Below, piece by piece: positions 44,481 to 53,591 of a stretch of 64,000 nt of DNA (positions are counted from its first letter, which is position 1; each line of letters opens with the position of its first letter). Origin of the DNA: Frankia alni ACN14a. GTDB taxonomy: Bacteria; Actinomycetota; Actinomycetes; Frankiales; Frankiaceae. The stretch lies in NCBI RefSeq assembly GCF_000058485.1, contig NC_008278.1, positions 7,433,935 through 7,497,934 of the forward strand, in the 5' to 3' direction. The notes below the pieces were generated by a model. It was not told the DNA's origin, searched no databases, and was given only the letters and a program-made list of their open reading frames with translations. A program made the position numbers and the translations under genes.

Positions 44481-46502
44481 GTGGACGACGGAGGCGCTGT
44501 GGTCGACGGAAGTAACCGACCGCAGGCTGAGGACGTCGACGACGTGACGCTGACCGCCGCCGATGCTCGGAGCTCCGCGACCCCCGCCGGCACCACGGTC
44601 CTCGCCGAGACCGTCCTCGACCGCCGCTACCGCCTGCTTTCCGCGCTCACCAGTCGCGGGCCGGTCACCCTCTGGCGCGGCGACGACAACGTGCTCGCCC
44701 GGCCGGTCGCGGTACGCATCGTCGAGCACGGCCCGACGAGCCCGGGCGACAACGGCGCCGCCGCGGACCCGAACCGGGAACAGGCCGCCCGGCGCCTGCT
44801 CGCCGCGGCCATCAACTCCGGCCGGCTCGTGCACCCGGGTGCCGCCTCCACCTACGACGCCACGACGACGACCACCGGATCACGCCGCATCTCCTACGTC
44901 GTCTCCGAGTGGGTCGACGGCAGGACGCTGCGCCAGCTCACGGCCCAGGGGGCGCTGCGCCCCGAGCAGGCCGGCGCCGTGGTGCTCGCCGCGGCCAGGG
45001 TCATCGCCGCGGCCCACGAGCGGGGCATCCATCACGGCGATCTCAACCCCGGTGACGTCATCGTCTCCAGCCACGGCACCGTGAAGATCATCGATCTGGA
45101 GATCGGCGGCGTGCTCGCCGAGCTGGAGCGGTCGGCGACGCCCGCAGAGCTCGACGGCCCCGACCGCGCCGGGACCGGCGATGACGGGGAGGACGCCGAG
45201 GCCACCAGGGTGGTGGGCACGGCTGCGGGAGACGACGCCGCGGCCGATCTGCGGGCGCTCGGCGGCCTGCTGTACGCGGGGCTCACCGGCCACTGGCCCC
45301 TCGGTGGGGACCGCGGCCTGCCCACCGCGCCGACCTCGGGCGGGCGGCTGCGCACCCCCCGGCAGGTCACCTCGTCGGTGCCGCGCGACCTGGACGCCAT
45401 CACCATGGCCACCCTCGGCGACGAGCGTGCCGGCACCCCCATCGCCACGGCGGCGGAGCTCGTCGACGAGCTGGAGTCGATCAACCCGGTCGACGCCGTG
45501 CTCGACACCGGCCTGATGAGCCTGGGTGAGTACGCCGCCAGCACCGAGGCGATGGACGTCAACCGCCTCGATTCCACCGACTACGGGACCACCGCGGACT
45601 ACGGGGCCAGCGCCGACTACGGGGCCACCGCCGACTATCCCGCCCCGGGCCGCTACGCCGACACCGGCGGCTACCCCGCCGGGGCCCAGGAGGGTCGCAA
45701 CGCCCGGTACGGCCCGCAGGCAGGCGGCGCCGGTCGGGGCGGCGGCTTCGACACGCGTGGCGGCTACGACGACCGCGACCGCGACAGTCGCGGCTACCCC
45801 GAGGGCCGCGCCGGCTATCCGCCGTCGGACCGTCGTCCGTCGGACCGTCGTCCGTCCGGCCCGGGGCGGGAACGCGGCCAGGAGAGGTCCTCGTGGGGCC
45901 GCATGGTGCCGTGGATCGCTCTCGTCGTCGTCGCCGTCGTCGCCGTGGTGGCGGTGATCGTGTCGCAGAGCGGCGGGCACGGGGGCGGCGCCTCGCCCAC
46001 CGCGACCGCTCCGGCCCAGGCACTTCCGAGCGGCACCGTCCTGAGGCCGGTCAGGGTCAACTCCTTCGATCCCCCCGCGGACAACGGCGACGGCAGTGAG
46101 AGGGACAGCGAGGTCGGGAACGTCGTCGACGGCAACCCGTCCACGGTCTGGCACACCGAGGGCTACACAACCAGCAACTTCGGTGGTCTGAAGTCAGGCG
46201 TCGGTCTGCAGCTGAACTTCGACAAGCCCATCAGCCCCACGTCGGTGACGGTGCAGGTGGCCGGCGGGCCGGTGTCGTTCGACCTGCGCAGCGCCGCCTC
46301 CCCGGCCGACTCGATCGAGGGCTACCAGACCGTGGTGTCCAAGGCCGGGGCCGTCGGCCCGGTCAGCCTGGCCATGCCCTCCGACCTGACCCAGGCCCAG
46401 TACTGGGTCCTGTGGGTGACCTCGCTGCCGCGGATCTCCCCGACTCCCGCTGACGGCAAGCCGTACCGCGGCGCCATAGCCGAGGTCACCTTCCGCTACT
46501 GA
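44481..46502 (+). CDS. MurJ-associated pseudokinase with extracellular discoidin-like domain
   Basis: 673 residues from GTG (an in-frame GTG six codons later is an alternative). Residues about 45-340 form a protein-kinase fold lacking key residues: the usual HRD catalytic loop reads HHGDLNPGDV, there is no standard glycine-rich loop, and the DFG position reads IDLEIGG. Then come a Tyr/Gly/Asp repeat linker (TADYGASADYGATADY), one membrane helix (about 475-500) and an extracellular beta domain (VVDGNPSTVWHTEGYTTSNFGGLKSG) resembling F5/8-type discoidin. In Mycobacterium the same modules are fused to MurJ and recruit a phosphothreonine-binding partner. Confidence 0.85.
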   Translation: MDDGGAVVDGSNRPQAEDVDDVTLTAADARSSATPAGTTVLAETVLDRRYRLLSALTSRGPVTLWRGDDNVLARPVAVRIVEHGPTSPGDNGAAADPNREQAARRLLAAAINSGRLVHPGAASTYDATTTTTGSRRISYVVSEWVDGRTLRQLTAQGALRPEQAGAVVLAAARVIAAAHERGIHHGDLNPGDVIVSSHGTVKIIDLEIGGVLAELERSATPAELDGPDRAGTGDDGEDAEATRVVGTAAGDDAAADLRALGGLLYAGLTGHWPLGGDRGLPTAPTSGGRLRTPRQVTSSVPRDLDAITMATLGDERAGTPIATAAELVDELESINPVDAVLDTGLMSLGEYAASTEAMDVNRLDSTDYGTTADYGASADYGATADYPAPGRYADTGGYPAGAQEGRNARYGPQAGGAGRGGGFDTRGGYDDRDRDSRGYPEGRAGYPPSDRRPSDRRPSGPGRERGQERSSWGRMVPWIALVVVAVVAVVAVIVSQSGGHGGGASPTATAPAQALPSGTVLRPVRVNSFDPPADNGDGSERDSEVGNVVDGNPSTVWHTEGYTTSNFGGLKSGVGLQLNFDKPISPTSVTVQVAGGPVSFDLRSAASPADSIEGYQTVVSKAGAVGPVSLAMPSDLTQAQYWVLWVTSLPRISPTPADGKPYRGAIAEVTFRY

Positions 46503-47278
46503 CCGCGCACGTGCAGCCCGAAACCCGTGCGACCCGCGGGCTCCAGCCCCTCCTTCAGGTGCAGCGAGCCGAGGTCGTAGTCGCCGAAGTTCTGCGGCCG
46601 GAACGCGATCGGCTCGGTGGACTCCAGGGTGAGCAGGCGCTGCTCCCAGGCCCTGGCGACATCCGGGTAGTCCTCGCCGGTCATCCGGTCGGTGCCGTAC
46701 AGCACGAACGGCGGCAGCACCTCGATGCCCGGGTAGTAGAGGATGCCGTGCTGGATCGGGAACAGCAGGTCGTCGATGGGCCCGTTGATCCCGCGAGCGG
46801 CGTAGTGCGACTGCGGGCCGCCGGCGGTCACCGACAGCAGGGCCCTGCGGCCCGCGAGGGTGCCCTCGCCGAAACGCTCGCCGTACCTGGTGTCGCTGTG
46901 CTCGCCGACGCCGTAGGCGAAGTGGTAGGTGAACACCCGGTCCACCCAGCCCTTGAGGATCGCGGGCATCGTGTACCACCACAGCGGAAACTGGAAGATG
47001 ATCGTGTCAGCCCACCGCAGCTTCTCCTGCTCGGCGAGAACATCCGGGGTGAGTGTCCCGGCGTCGAAGGCCCGGCCCGAGTCCAGGGCGACCTTCAGCG
47101 GGCGGGAGGCGTCGGGGCCGTAGTCCGCGGCGTCCACGACCGCCTTCCAGTTCATCGCGTACAGATCGCTGACCCGCACCTCGTGCCCGTCGGTCGCCAG
47201 GGTGGACACCGCGAGGTCCTTCAGCGAGCCGTTGAGCGACGTCGGCTCCGGGTGGGCGTAGACGATCAGGGTCTTCAC
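46496..47278 (-). CDS. flavodoxin-fold NAD(P)H:quinone oxidoreductase
   Basis: 260 residues. The start MKTLIVYAHPEPTSLNGSL is the FMN phosphate-binding loop, and ADTIIFQFPLWWYTMPAILKGWVDRVF is the classical NQO/MdaB signature. It probably performs two-electron reduction of quinones in the cytoplasm. Its stop overlaps the stop of the convergent pseudokinase gene by 7 bases. It is divergent from an XRE-type regulator that likely controls it. Confidence 0.9.
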   Translation of the reverse strand: MKTLIVYAHPEPTSLNGSLKDLAVSTLATDGHEVRVSDLYAMNWKAVVDAADYGPDASRPLKVALDSGRAFDAGTLTPDVLAEQEKLRWADTIIFQFPLWWYTMPAILKGWVDRVFTYHFAYGVGEHSDTRYGERFGEGTLAGRRALLSVTAGGPQSHYAARGINGPIDDLLFPIQHGILYYPGIEVLPPFVLYGTDRMTGEDYPDVARAWEQRLLTLESTEPIAFRPQNFGDYDLGSLHLKEGLEPAGRTGFGLHVRGQ

Positions 47279-47417
47279 GGGAACTCCTTCGGATCGGGTG
47301 CAGTCGATCGTGGGCGCCGCGGCGCCCGGCGTTCAGGGGCGCCTCGTCCGTCGGACGGGACTTCCTGGTAGCGACAGGACCACCTGCACGGACACCACCG
47401 AGGCCATACTCGGAGGC

Positions 47418-48404
47418 ATGGACGATCTTGCGGGCTTCCTGCGGACCCGGCGTTCCCGGGTCGACCCGGCGGTCGTCGGCATCCCCACCGACCGCCGCCG
47501 CCGGGTCGAGGGGCTGCGCCGCGAGGAGATCGCGCTGCTGTCCGGAGTCAGCGTCGACTACTACGTACGCCTGGAGCAGGGCCGCGCGACCCAGCCCTCC
47601 GAGCAGGTCCTCGACGCGCTCGCCCGCGTCCTCGGCCTCGACGAGACCGAACGCGGCCACCTCCACCGGCTCGCCCGACAGCGCCGGCGCCGCGCGAAGG
47701 CGCCGAGCGGGCGAGTCCGGCCGGAGCTGGCGCGCGTCCTCGACCTGATCACCGACGCACCCGCACTGATCATGGATGACCGCCTGGACGTGCTCGCCGG
47801 GAACCGCCTCGCCGGGCTCCTGTTCGGCCGGCCGATACCGGGCCTGAACACCGCCCGGCACATCTTCCTCGACGAGGCCGAGCGCGGCCTCTACGCGGAC
47901 TGGGAGAACTGCACCCTCGACGTCGTCGGGCACCTGCGCCTGGCCGCCGGCAGGTACCCCGAGGACCCCCGCCTGGCCTCGCTCATCGGCGAGCTGGCGA
48001 TGGGCAGCGAGCGCTTCCGCCGCCTCTGGGCCCGCGCGGACGTGCGCGCCCGCACACACGGACGCAAGGCGTACCGGCACCCGGTGGTCGGACTGCTGGA
48101 ACTACACCAGGAGAACTTCGCCCTGCCAGACGCGTCAGGCCTGGAGCTGCTGGTGCTGTCCGCGGCCCCCGACAGCCCCGCCGAGGACGGGCTGCGCCTG
48201 CTCGCAGGCCTGGATGCGGACACGGCGGTGGATCCGCGCCGGAAGGCCGTGGGGGAGGGCCCTCCTGAGGCCGTGAGGCCGTGGGTTGAGGCCGTGAGGC
48301 CGTGGGTTGAGGCCGTGGGGCCGTGGGTTGAGGCCGTGGGGCCGGATGTCGAGGGCGCGGGCGGTGCGGCGATGATGGGTGTGGCCGGGCAGCACCCAGG
48401 GTGA
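47418..48404 (+). CDS. XRE-family regulator with MmyB-like ligand domain
   Basis: 328 residues. The helix-turn-helix (RVEGLRREEIALLSGVSVDYYVRLEQGR) is followed by the MmyB-like LBD (DAPALIMDDRLDVLAGNRLAGLLF, NTARHIFLDEAERGLYADWE, FRRLWARADVRAR). The last 60 residues contain four copies of a VEAVRPW-type heptapeptide with no family counterpart. GGAGG sits only a few bases from the ATG. Divergent arrangement with the quinone reductase is common for this family, making that gene the likely target. Confidence 0.87.
   Translation: MDDLAGFLRTRRSRVDPAVVGIPTDRRRRVEGLRREEIALLSGVSVDYYVRLEQGRATQPSEQVLDALARVLGLDETERGHLHRLARQRRRRAKAPSGRVRPELARVLDLITDAPALIMDDRLDVLAGNRLAGLLFGRPIPGLNTARHIFLDEAERGLYADWENCTLDVVGHLRLAAGRYPEDPRLASLIGELAMGSERFRRLWARADVRARTHGRKAYRHPVVGLLELHQENFALPDASGLELLVLSAAPDSPAEDGLRLLAGLDADTAVDPRRKAVGEGPPEAVRPWVEAVRPWVEAVGPWVEAVGPDVEGAGGAAMMGVAGQHPG
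48267..48343 (+). repeat. 21-bp tandem repeat in the XRE gene tail
   Basis: GAGGCCGTGAGGCCGTGGGTT at 48267-48287 repeats at 48288-48308 and (one base changed) 48309-48329, plus a partial fourth copy. It encodes EAVRPWV units. Confidence 0.9.
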
Positions 48405-48750
48405 CGATGTCTCGGCTCGACGTCGGGTTCGGCCGGGCGCTCTGGCGTCCGCCCGGCCGTGGTGCTGACGGGCGGGGCGGGAACCGCTTTTCGCGGACGG
48501 TGCTCGGCTGGTCGATGTGCCTGTCCGCACGGCGAAAAGTCGCTGTTCGTGGGGTCGGGCGCGCCTCGCCCTGTTCCTCGGTCACCCGCCGCTCGGGAAC
48601 CCCGGGGCGCCGCCCACCGTCTCAGAGGTAGGACACCACGATGCGGCGGCCACCTCGAAGCGGCCGCCGGACGCCCGCAGTCGGTCCGCCGGCCGCAGTC
48701 CCCACCACGCGGCCCACAGCGCCCGGACCCGCCGGAGGAGGTGATCGACA
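48405..48750. other. gap before the anti-sigma gene, no sigma factor gene seen
   Basis: 346 bp. I looked in all frames for sigma-70 region 2 or 4 sequence because sigM normally precedes this anti-sigma gene, and found none. A near-perfect ribosome site GGAGGTGATC lies seven bases before the next ATG. Confidence 0.5.
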
Positions 48751-50052
48751 ATGACGACCGACCCGCCGGACGACCGTCGCCGGCCCGCCCACGCGCGCCC
48801 CGCCTTCCCACTCGGCCGCCGGTCCCGCGGGCACGACCACCATCCCGACGTGGAGCTGCTCGACGCCGTCGCCGGTGGTGAGCCGGTCACCCGCTCGACT
48901 CGTGACCACGTCGAGACCTGCCCGGTGTGCCGGGAGTCGATCGCCGCGCTCCGCAAGGTCCGCGCCGACCTGTCCCGGCTGGCCGCGATGACGATGCCGG
49001 GCGACGTCGCCGAGCGCATCCAGGCGGCGCTGGCCGCGCGGATGCCTCCCCAGCCCCACCCGCCGCACGATGCCGCGGCCCGCCCCGGTGCCGCGGTGAC
49101 CACGACCGACGCGCCCGCGCCACGCCCGGCCCCCGACGCGGGCCGCTCCCCCACCGGCCCGACGGCCGCGGTGCCGACCGGCGCTCCTCCAACCGGCGCT
49201 TCCCAGACCGGCGCTTCCCAGACCGGCACCCCTCAGACCGGCGCGCGGACCCGGGGCGGTGGGCCCACCGGCGACACAGGCGGCGGCGGGCGCGAAATCC
49301 GACCCGTCCGGGGTCCGGCGCGGATCGGCCCCGGCCGGCGGCCCGCGGCCCGCCCGGAGCGGCGACCAGCGCCGGGCGTGGGGGCGGCCCCGGGGTGGGA
49401 CTGGGTGTCGATCGCGGCCGTCTGCGCGGCGTTCGTCACCTTCGGTGCGGCGGTCCTCGCCTTCTACGGACTTCGGGTGGTGGCCGCCGACCATCCGGTC
49501 GCGGCATCGAGCGTCGCGCAGGGCCGGCATGCGACCGCCGCGGCCGCCGGAGCCGGGCCGGGCCGGCTGACCATGATGGCGGATTCGCGGACGACCGTCG
49601 CCCCGGCTGATGTCGGCCAGCACGGCAGGGAGCTGCTCACGGGCCAGATCGCGGGTTCGGTGGCGCTGCCCCTGCCGCTGACCGGCCCGACGGGGGGCGC
49701 CGAGGCGGATGCCGCGGCGACGGGCGCCGTGCCGCTCCAGGCGGTCGCCCCGGCCGCCGCACGCCACCCCGCCGCCGTGGTGGCGGCACCGCCGGCCACG
49801 GCCGGCCAACGGCTGCGCACCCTGCTCGACACCCCGGACCTGCGCTCCTGCTACCAGAGCCTCATCGCCCAGTCGGGCGGCGAGATCCTCGCGGTCGACC
49901 TCGTCCGGTACGACGGGCAGCCGGCGCTGCTGGTCGTGCTGTCGATCCCCATGCAACCGGCGGCGGCACGGGTGCTCGTCGTCGACGCGCACTGCGGCGT
50001 CGTCAGCGTCTCCGCCGCACTGTGGTACAGCGCGACCACGTTGCGCAGGTAG
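48751..50052 (+). CDS. zinc-finger anti-sigma factor-like membrane protein (RsmA-like)
   Basis: 433 residues. The N-terminal anti-sigma zinc motif is DHVETCPVCRES (His53-x3-Cys57-x2-Cys60). A 120-residue Pro/Gly/Thr linker with TGASQTGASQTG repeats follows, then one membrane helix (about 218-245) and an extracytoplasmic domain of about 190 residues. Its position before trxB corresponds to the SigM anti-sigma factor of related genomes, but no sigma factor gene is adjacent, so its partner is unknown. Confidence 0.75.
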   Translation: MTTDPPDDRRRPAHARPAFPLGRRSRGHDHHPDVELLDAVAGGEPVTRSTRDHVETCPVCRESIAALRKVRADLSRLAAMTMPGDVAERIQAALAARMPPQPHPPHDAAARPGAAVTTTDAPAPRPAPDAGRSPTGPTAAVPTGAPPTGASQTGASQTGTPQTGARTRGGGPTGDTGGGGREIRPVRGPARIGPGRRPAARPERRPAPGVGAAPGWDWVSIAAVCAAFVTFGAAVLAFYGLRVVAADHPVAASSVAQGRHATAAAAGAGPGRLTMMADSRTTVAPADVGQHGRELLTGQIAGSVALPLPLTGPTGGAEADAAATGAVPLQAVAPAAARHPAAVVAAPPATAGQRLRTLLDTPDLRSCYQSLIAQSGGEILAVDLVRYDGQPALLVVLSIPMQPAAARVLVVDAHCGVVSVSAALWYSATTLRR

Positions 50053-50106
50053 CGTGACCAGCAACACCGGTGGTCACTGGCTGCTCGGCACCGGCGGGCA
50101 CACGAT

Positions 50107-50132
50107 GGAATCAGACGCCCTCGAAGACCGTT
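50107..50132 (+). promoter_or_regulatory. SigR-type promoter of trxBA
   Basis: GGAAT (50107-50111) and GTT (50130-50132) are separated by exactly 18 bases, a full match to the SigR thiol-stress promoter GGAAT-N18-GTT. It lies 130 bp before the trxB GTG. In Streptomyces the trxBA operon is a classical SigR target. Confidence 0.65.
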
Positions 50133-50261
50133 GTCGCTCTCGGACACCGTCTTCACGGATCAGACCTACGACCAGGGATCGCGAAGCACCACCGAGGCCG
50201 ATGGGCACCGGCGGGGTCCACCCCGGCTGACGGGGAATCGCGCAGCGTGGAAGGAGCGGGT

Positions 50262-51302
50262 GTGACAGCCCAGCAGCAGGTCCAGGACGTCACCGGTCAC
50301 GGTGATCGACCGGCAGACGACGTGCGCGATGTCATCATCGTCGGCTCGGGGCCGGCGGGCTACACGGCCGCCATCTACACCGCCCGGGCCAACCTGCGGC
50401 CCCTCGTCTTCGAGGGCGCGGTCGCCGCCGGCGGCGCGCTCATGAACACCACCGAGGTCGAGAACTTCCCCGGCTTCCCCGAGGGCGTGCAGGGCCCGGA
50501 GCTGATGGAGAAGCTGCGCCAGCAGGCGGAGCGCTTCGGCGCCGAGCTGGTCGCCGACGACGTGACCGAGCTCGACCTCACCGCCAACCCGAAGGTCGTC
50601 CGGGTCGAGGACCAGACGTTCCTCGCCCGTACCGTCATCGTCGCCACCGGCTCGGCCTACCGCAAGCTCGGCGTCGAGCATGAGGAGCGGCTACTCGGGC
50701 GCGGGGTGTCGGCGTGCGCGACCTGTGACGGCTTCTTCTTCCGCGACCACGACATCGCCGTCGTCGGCGGCGGTGACTCGGCGATGGAGGAAGCGACGTT
50801 CCTGACCCGGTTCGCCCGGTCGGTCACTCTGATCCACCGGCGGGACAAGCTGCGGGCCAGCGCGATCATGCAGGAGCGGGCCTTCTCCAACGACAAGATC
50901 CGGTTCCGGTGGAACGCCGACGTCGCCGAGATCCTCGGCGAGGACAAGCTCACCGGCGTCCGGCTGCGGGACACGGTCACCGGGGAGACCGACGAACTCG
51001 AAGTCACCGGCCTGTTCGTCGCGATCGGCCACGAGCCGCGCACCGAGCTGCTCCGCGGCCAGCTCGAACTGGACGACGCCGGTTACGTCAAGGTCGCGCA
51101 TCCCACCACGAAGACGAACCTCGACGGCGTGTTCGCCTGTGGCGACGTGGTCGACCACACCTACCGGCAGGCCATCACCGCCGCCGGCACGGGGTGTGCC
51201 GCCGCCCTCGACGCGGAGCGCTTCATCGCCGCCGGCGAGGGTCCCGGCGAGACGACCACCGAGGCCCCGCGGGTCTCCACCCCGGCGCCGCAGCCGGCCT
51301 GA
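50262..51302 (+). CDS. trxB: thioredoxin reductase
   Basis: 346-residue FAD/NADPH enzyme. FAD loop [20 protein letters not shown], redox-active CATC (Cys152, Cys155), NADPH loop [17 protein letters not shown], and [21 protein letters not shown] near the end. GTG start with AAGGAG upstream. A short Thr/Pro-rich tail is added. It reduces the thioredoxin encoded 72 bp downstream. Confidence 0.96.
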   Translation: MTAQQQVQDVTGHGDRPADDVRDVIIVGSGPAGYTAAIYTARANLRPLVFEGAVAAGGALMNTTEVENFPGFPEGVQGPELMEKLRQQAERFGAELVADDVTELDLTANPKVVRVEDQTFLARTVIVATGSAYRKLGVEHEERLLGRGVSACATCDGFFFRDHDIAVVGGGDSAMEEATFLTRFARSVTLIHRRDKLRASAIMQERAFSNDKIRFRWNADVAEILGEDKLTGVRLRDTVTGETDELEVTGLFVAIGHEPRTELLRGQLELDDAGYVKVAHPTTKTNLDGVFACGDVVDHTYRQAITAAGTGCAAALDAERFIAAGEGPGETTTEAPRVSTPAPQPA

Positions 51303-51374
51303 CGCCGCCCCCGCGGGTCGGACCCCACGACCACTCACTTCCAGCCGCCACCACATCCAGCAGGGAGAACAGCA

Positions 51375-51698
51375 ATGGCAGGCACCACCCCCGTGACCGA
51401 CAGCACCTTCACCGCCGAGGTCCTCCAGAGCGACGTACCGGTCCTCGTGGACTTCTGGGCCGAGTGGTGCGGCCCGTGCAAGATGGTCGGGCCGGTCCTC
51501 GAGGAGATCGCCAAGGAGCACGGCGAGAAGCTGCGGATCGTCAAGCTGAACATCGACGAGAACCCGGAGACGGCGCGGAACTACCAGATCATGTCGATCC
51601 CGACCATGGCGGTCTTCGTCAAGGGCGAGGTGGACAAGAGCATCGTCGGCGCGAAGCCGAAGGCCGCTCTGCTGCGCGACCTCTCCGCGTACATCTGA
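51375..51698 (+). CDS. trxA: thioredoxin
   Basis: 107-residue thioredoxin with active site WAEWCGPCKM (Cys32, Cys35) and the cis-Pro segment MSIPTMAVF. AGGGAGA precedes the ATG. Co-transcribed with trxB and followed by a 12-bp terminator hairpin. Confidence 0.97.
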   Translation: MAGTTPVTDSTFTAEVLQSDVPVLVDFWAEWCGPCKMVGPVLEEIAKEHGEKLRIVKLNIDENPETARNYQIMSIPTMAVFVKGEVDKSIVGAKPKAALLRDLSAYI

Positions 51699-52082
51699 TC
51701 GTTTCCTGACCACCGGCCCTTCTCCGCGGCCACGCGGTGCGCTCACCCTGGCGGGTGGGCGCCCTGCGGGCCGCCCCCGACGGCCCGCCGCGCGTTCCCG
51801 CCGGCGGGCCGTCTGCGTGTCCGGGGGACGGCGCCTGGCCAGCGGGACCGGCGGGGGGTCGGCGGCGGGAATGGGGATTTCACAGCACAGCGTGGCCGAG
51901 TCGGTCACGCTGGGTCAATGACGGAGGATCCCGTTCGCGGCCAGTCGGGACCACGCGGGCATGCCCTAGGCTTGAGATTCAGCAATCGGCAGTCGCGAAA
52001 CAGTTCGTCGACGCGGCGGCCCCGACCACCGGGTTCCGCCGGGGAACACGTTGGGGGCAGGCAAGCTGAAAGGTACACGTTT
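51699..52082. other. trxA-cwlM intergenic region
   Basis: 384 bp. It holds the trxA terminator and, in its right half, moderately AT-rich sequence (for example TTGAGATTCAGCAATCGG near 51970) that probably contains the cwlM promoter. No gene seen. Confidence 0.5.
51779..51813 (+). terminator. terminator after trxA
   Basis: GACGGCCCGCCG (51779-51790) and CGGCGGGCCGTC (51802-51813) form a perfect 12-bp stem with an 11-base loop, 80 bp after the trxA stop. Confidence 0.75.
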
Positions 52083-53363
52083 GTGAAGCTGTTGCGGCTG
52101 GGAGACCAAGATTCCGCCGTCGCCGAGGTTCGGGCGGCCCTGACCTATCTCGGTTTTCTTCCCGTGACCCCCCGGCAGAGCGGGGAACGGGGCGAGGCAG
52201 CGCCGGCCGTGGCCCGTCCCGGGGAGTCGAAGGGGGTCGGGCTGCCCGCCGCGGCCGCCGACCCGGCCGCCGCGGTGGGCGTGCACAGCCCGGCTGAGGA
52301 ACCGGCCGGCGGCGCGGGCGGTGCGGCGCCCGCTCCCCCCGACCGGTTCGATCGCGACCTCGACAATGCGCTGCGGGCCTTCCAGCAGAGTCGTGGGCTG
52401 TCCGTCGACGGGATACTCGGTCCGAATACGGCGCGGGCGCTCGAGGAGGCCCGGCACAATCTCGGCGACAGGTTGCTCTATTTCAGCGCCGCGCACCCCT
52501 TCGTCGGAGACGACGTGGCCGCGCTGCAGGAGCGCCTGTTCAACATGGGCTTCGACATCGGCCGGACCGACGGCATCTTCGGCCCCCGCACCGAGAGCGC
52601 GGTGCGCGACTTCCAGCGCAACCGCGGCCTGGATCCGGACGGCCGCTGCGGCCCGCGGACGCTGCGTGAGCTCAAGCGGCTGCGCCGCACCGTGACCGGT
52701 GGTCGTCCCGATGTGCTGCGCGAATCCGTCCGCCTGCTCGCCCGCGGCACCTCACTGCTGGGGGTGGTTGTCGCCCTCGATCCCGGGCACGGTGGCGACG
52801 ACCTCGGCATCGTCAGCGGCGGCCTGTGCGAGCGGGACCTGATGGCCGATCTCGCCGCCCGGCTCACCACCCGCCTGCTCGACTCGGGCCTGGAGTCCCA
52901 CCTCATCCACGGCCCGGACGAGTCGCCGAGCGAGGAGGAACGCGCCGCCCGCGCGAACGAGCTGGAAGCCGACCTCCTGATCTCCCTGCACACGGAAGGC
53001 AGCACCTCCCGCCACGCGCAGGGGGTATCGGCCTACTACTACGGAAACGCCCGCGGATCCTCGGCCGTCGGCGAGCGCTTCGCCCAGCTCGTCCAGCGCG
53101 AGATCGTCTCCCGTACCGACATGCTGGACTGCCGCACCCATCCGAAGGTCTGGGATCTGCTCCGCCGCACCCGGATGCCGACGGTCCGGCTCGACCTCGG
53201 CTACCTGACCAACGATCACGACGCCCGCGCGCTCGGTTCGACCGATTTCCGGGCCGCGGTCGCCGAGGCGGTTCTCGCGGCGACGCAGCGGCTGTTCCTC
53301 CCGCCGGAGCTGGACGCCCCGACGGGCCAGCTCCACGTCCCCCGGCTTGCCGGTCGCGCCTGA
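52083..53363 (+). CDS. cwlM: CwlM-like N-acetylmuramoyl-L-alanine amidase homologue
   Basis: 426 residues from GTG. It has two peptidoglycan-binding-like domains (ALRAFQQSRGLSVDGILGPNTARALEEA and AVRDFQRNRGLDPDGRCGPRTLRELKRL) and an Amidase_3 domain (VVALDPGHGGDD, CERDL, LISLHTEGS). No signal peptide, so it is probably cytoplasmic like mycobacterial CwlM, which regulates MurA rather than cutting the wall. The position of the usual catalytic Glu (xVEIGFLSN) reads LDLGYLTND, an Asp. A 60-residue Pro/Ala insert splits the first binding domain. Confidence 0.87.
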   Translation: MKLLRLGDQDSAVAEVRAALTYLGFLPVTPRQSGERGEAAPAVARPGESKGVGLPAAAADPAAAVGVHSPAEEPAGGAGGAAPAPPDRFDRDLDNALRAFQQSRGLSVDGILGPNTARALEEARHNLGDRLLYFSAAHPFVGDDVAALQERLFNMGFDIGRTDGIFGPRTESAVRDFQRNRGLDPDGRCGPRTLRELKRLRRTVTGGRPDVLRESVRLLARGTSLLGVVVALDPGHGGDDLGIVSGGLCERDLMADLAARLTTRLLDSGLESHLIHGPDESPSEEERAARANELEADLLISLHTEGSTSRHAQGVSAYYYGNARGSSAVGERFAQLVQREIVSRTDMLDCRTHPKVWDLLRRTRMPTVRLDLGYLTNDHDARALGSTDFRAAVAEAVLAATQRLFLPPELDAPTGQLHVPRLAGRA

Positions 53364-53457
53364 CGGGTCCGCCGGCCCCTCGTCGACGGGGACGGAGAAG
53401 CGCCGGCCCGCCGGCCCGCCGCCACCCGGCTCCGGACACACTCCGGGTGCGAGAGGG

Positions 53458-53471
53458 GTTTCACGTGAAAC
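53458..53471. promoter_or_regulatory. parS site (perfect)
   Basis: GTTTCACGTGAAAC is the perfect 14-bp palindromic ParB-binding site of actinobacteria. It lies between cwlM and the GNAT gene, 1.1 kb from parB. Confidence 0.92.
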
Positions 53472-53591
53472 GGAAGCGGTGCGTCGAGGGTTGATCCGCG
53501 CCGGTCGGCCTAGGCTGAGGCCAACACGGCCGCCGTCCCCGCAACCGCTGCGGACGGCGGCCCGGTGGCCGACCGCGGGAGTGCCCTTTCG

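Noticed and set aside
44031..44834. Minus-strand frame over the murJ-pseudokinase gap
   Set aside because: It overlaps the start of the pseudokinase gene and has biased shadow-frame composition with no recognisable domain.
48517..48744. 75-residue frame ending just before the anti-sigma gene, checked as a sigM remnant
   Set aside because: No sigma-70 region 2 or 4 residues could be recognised; composition is that of non-coding GC-rich DNA.
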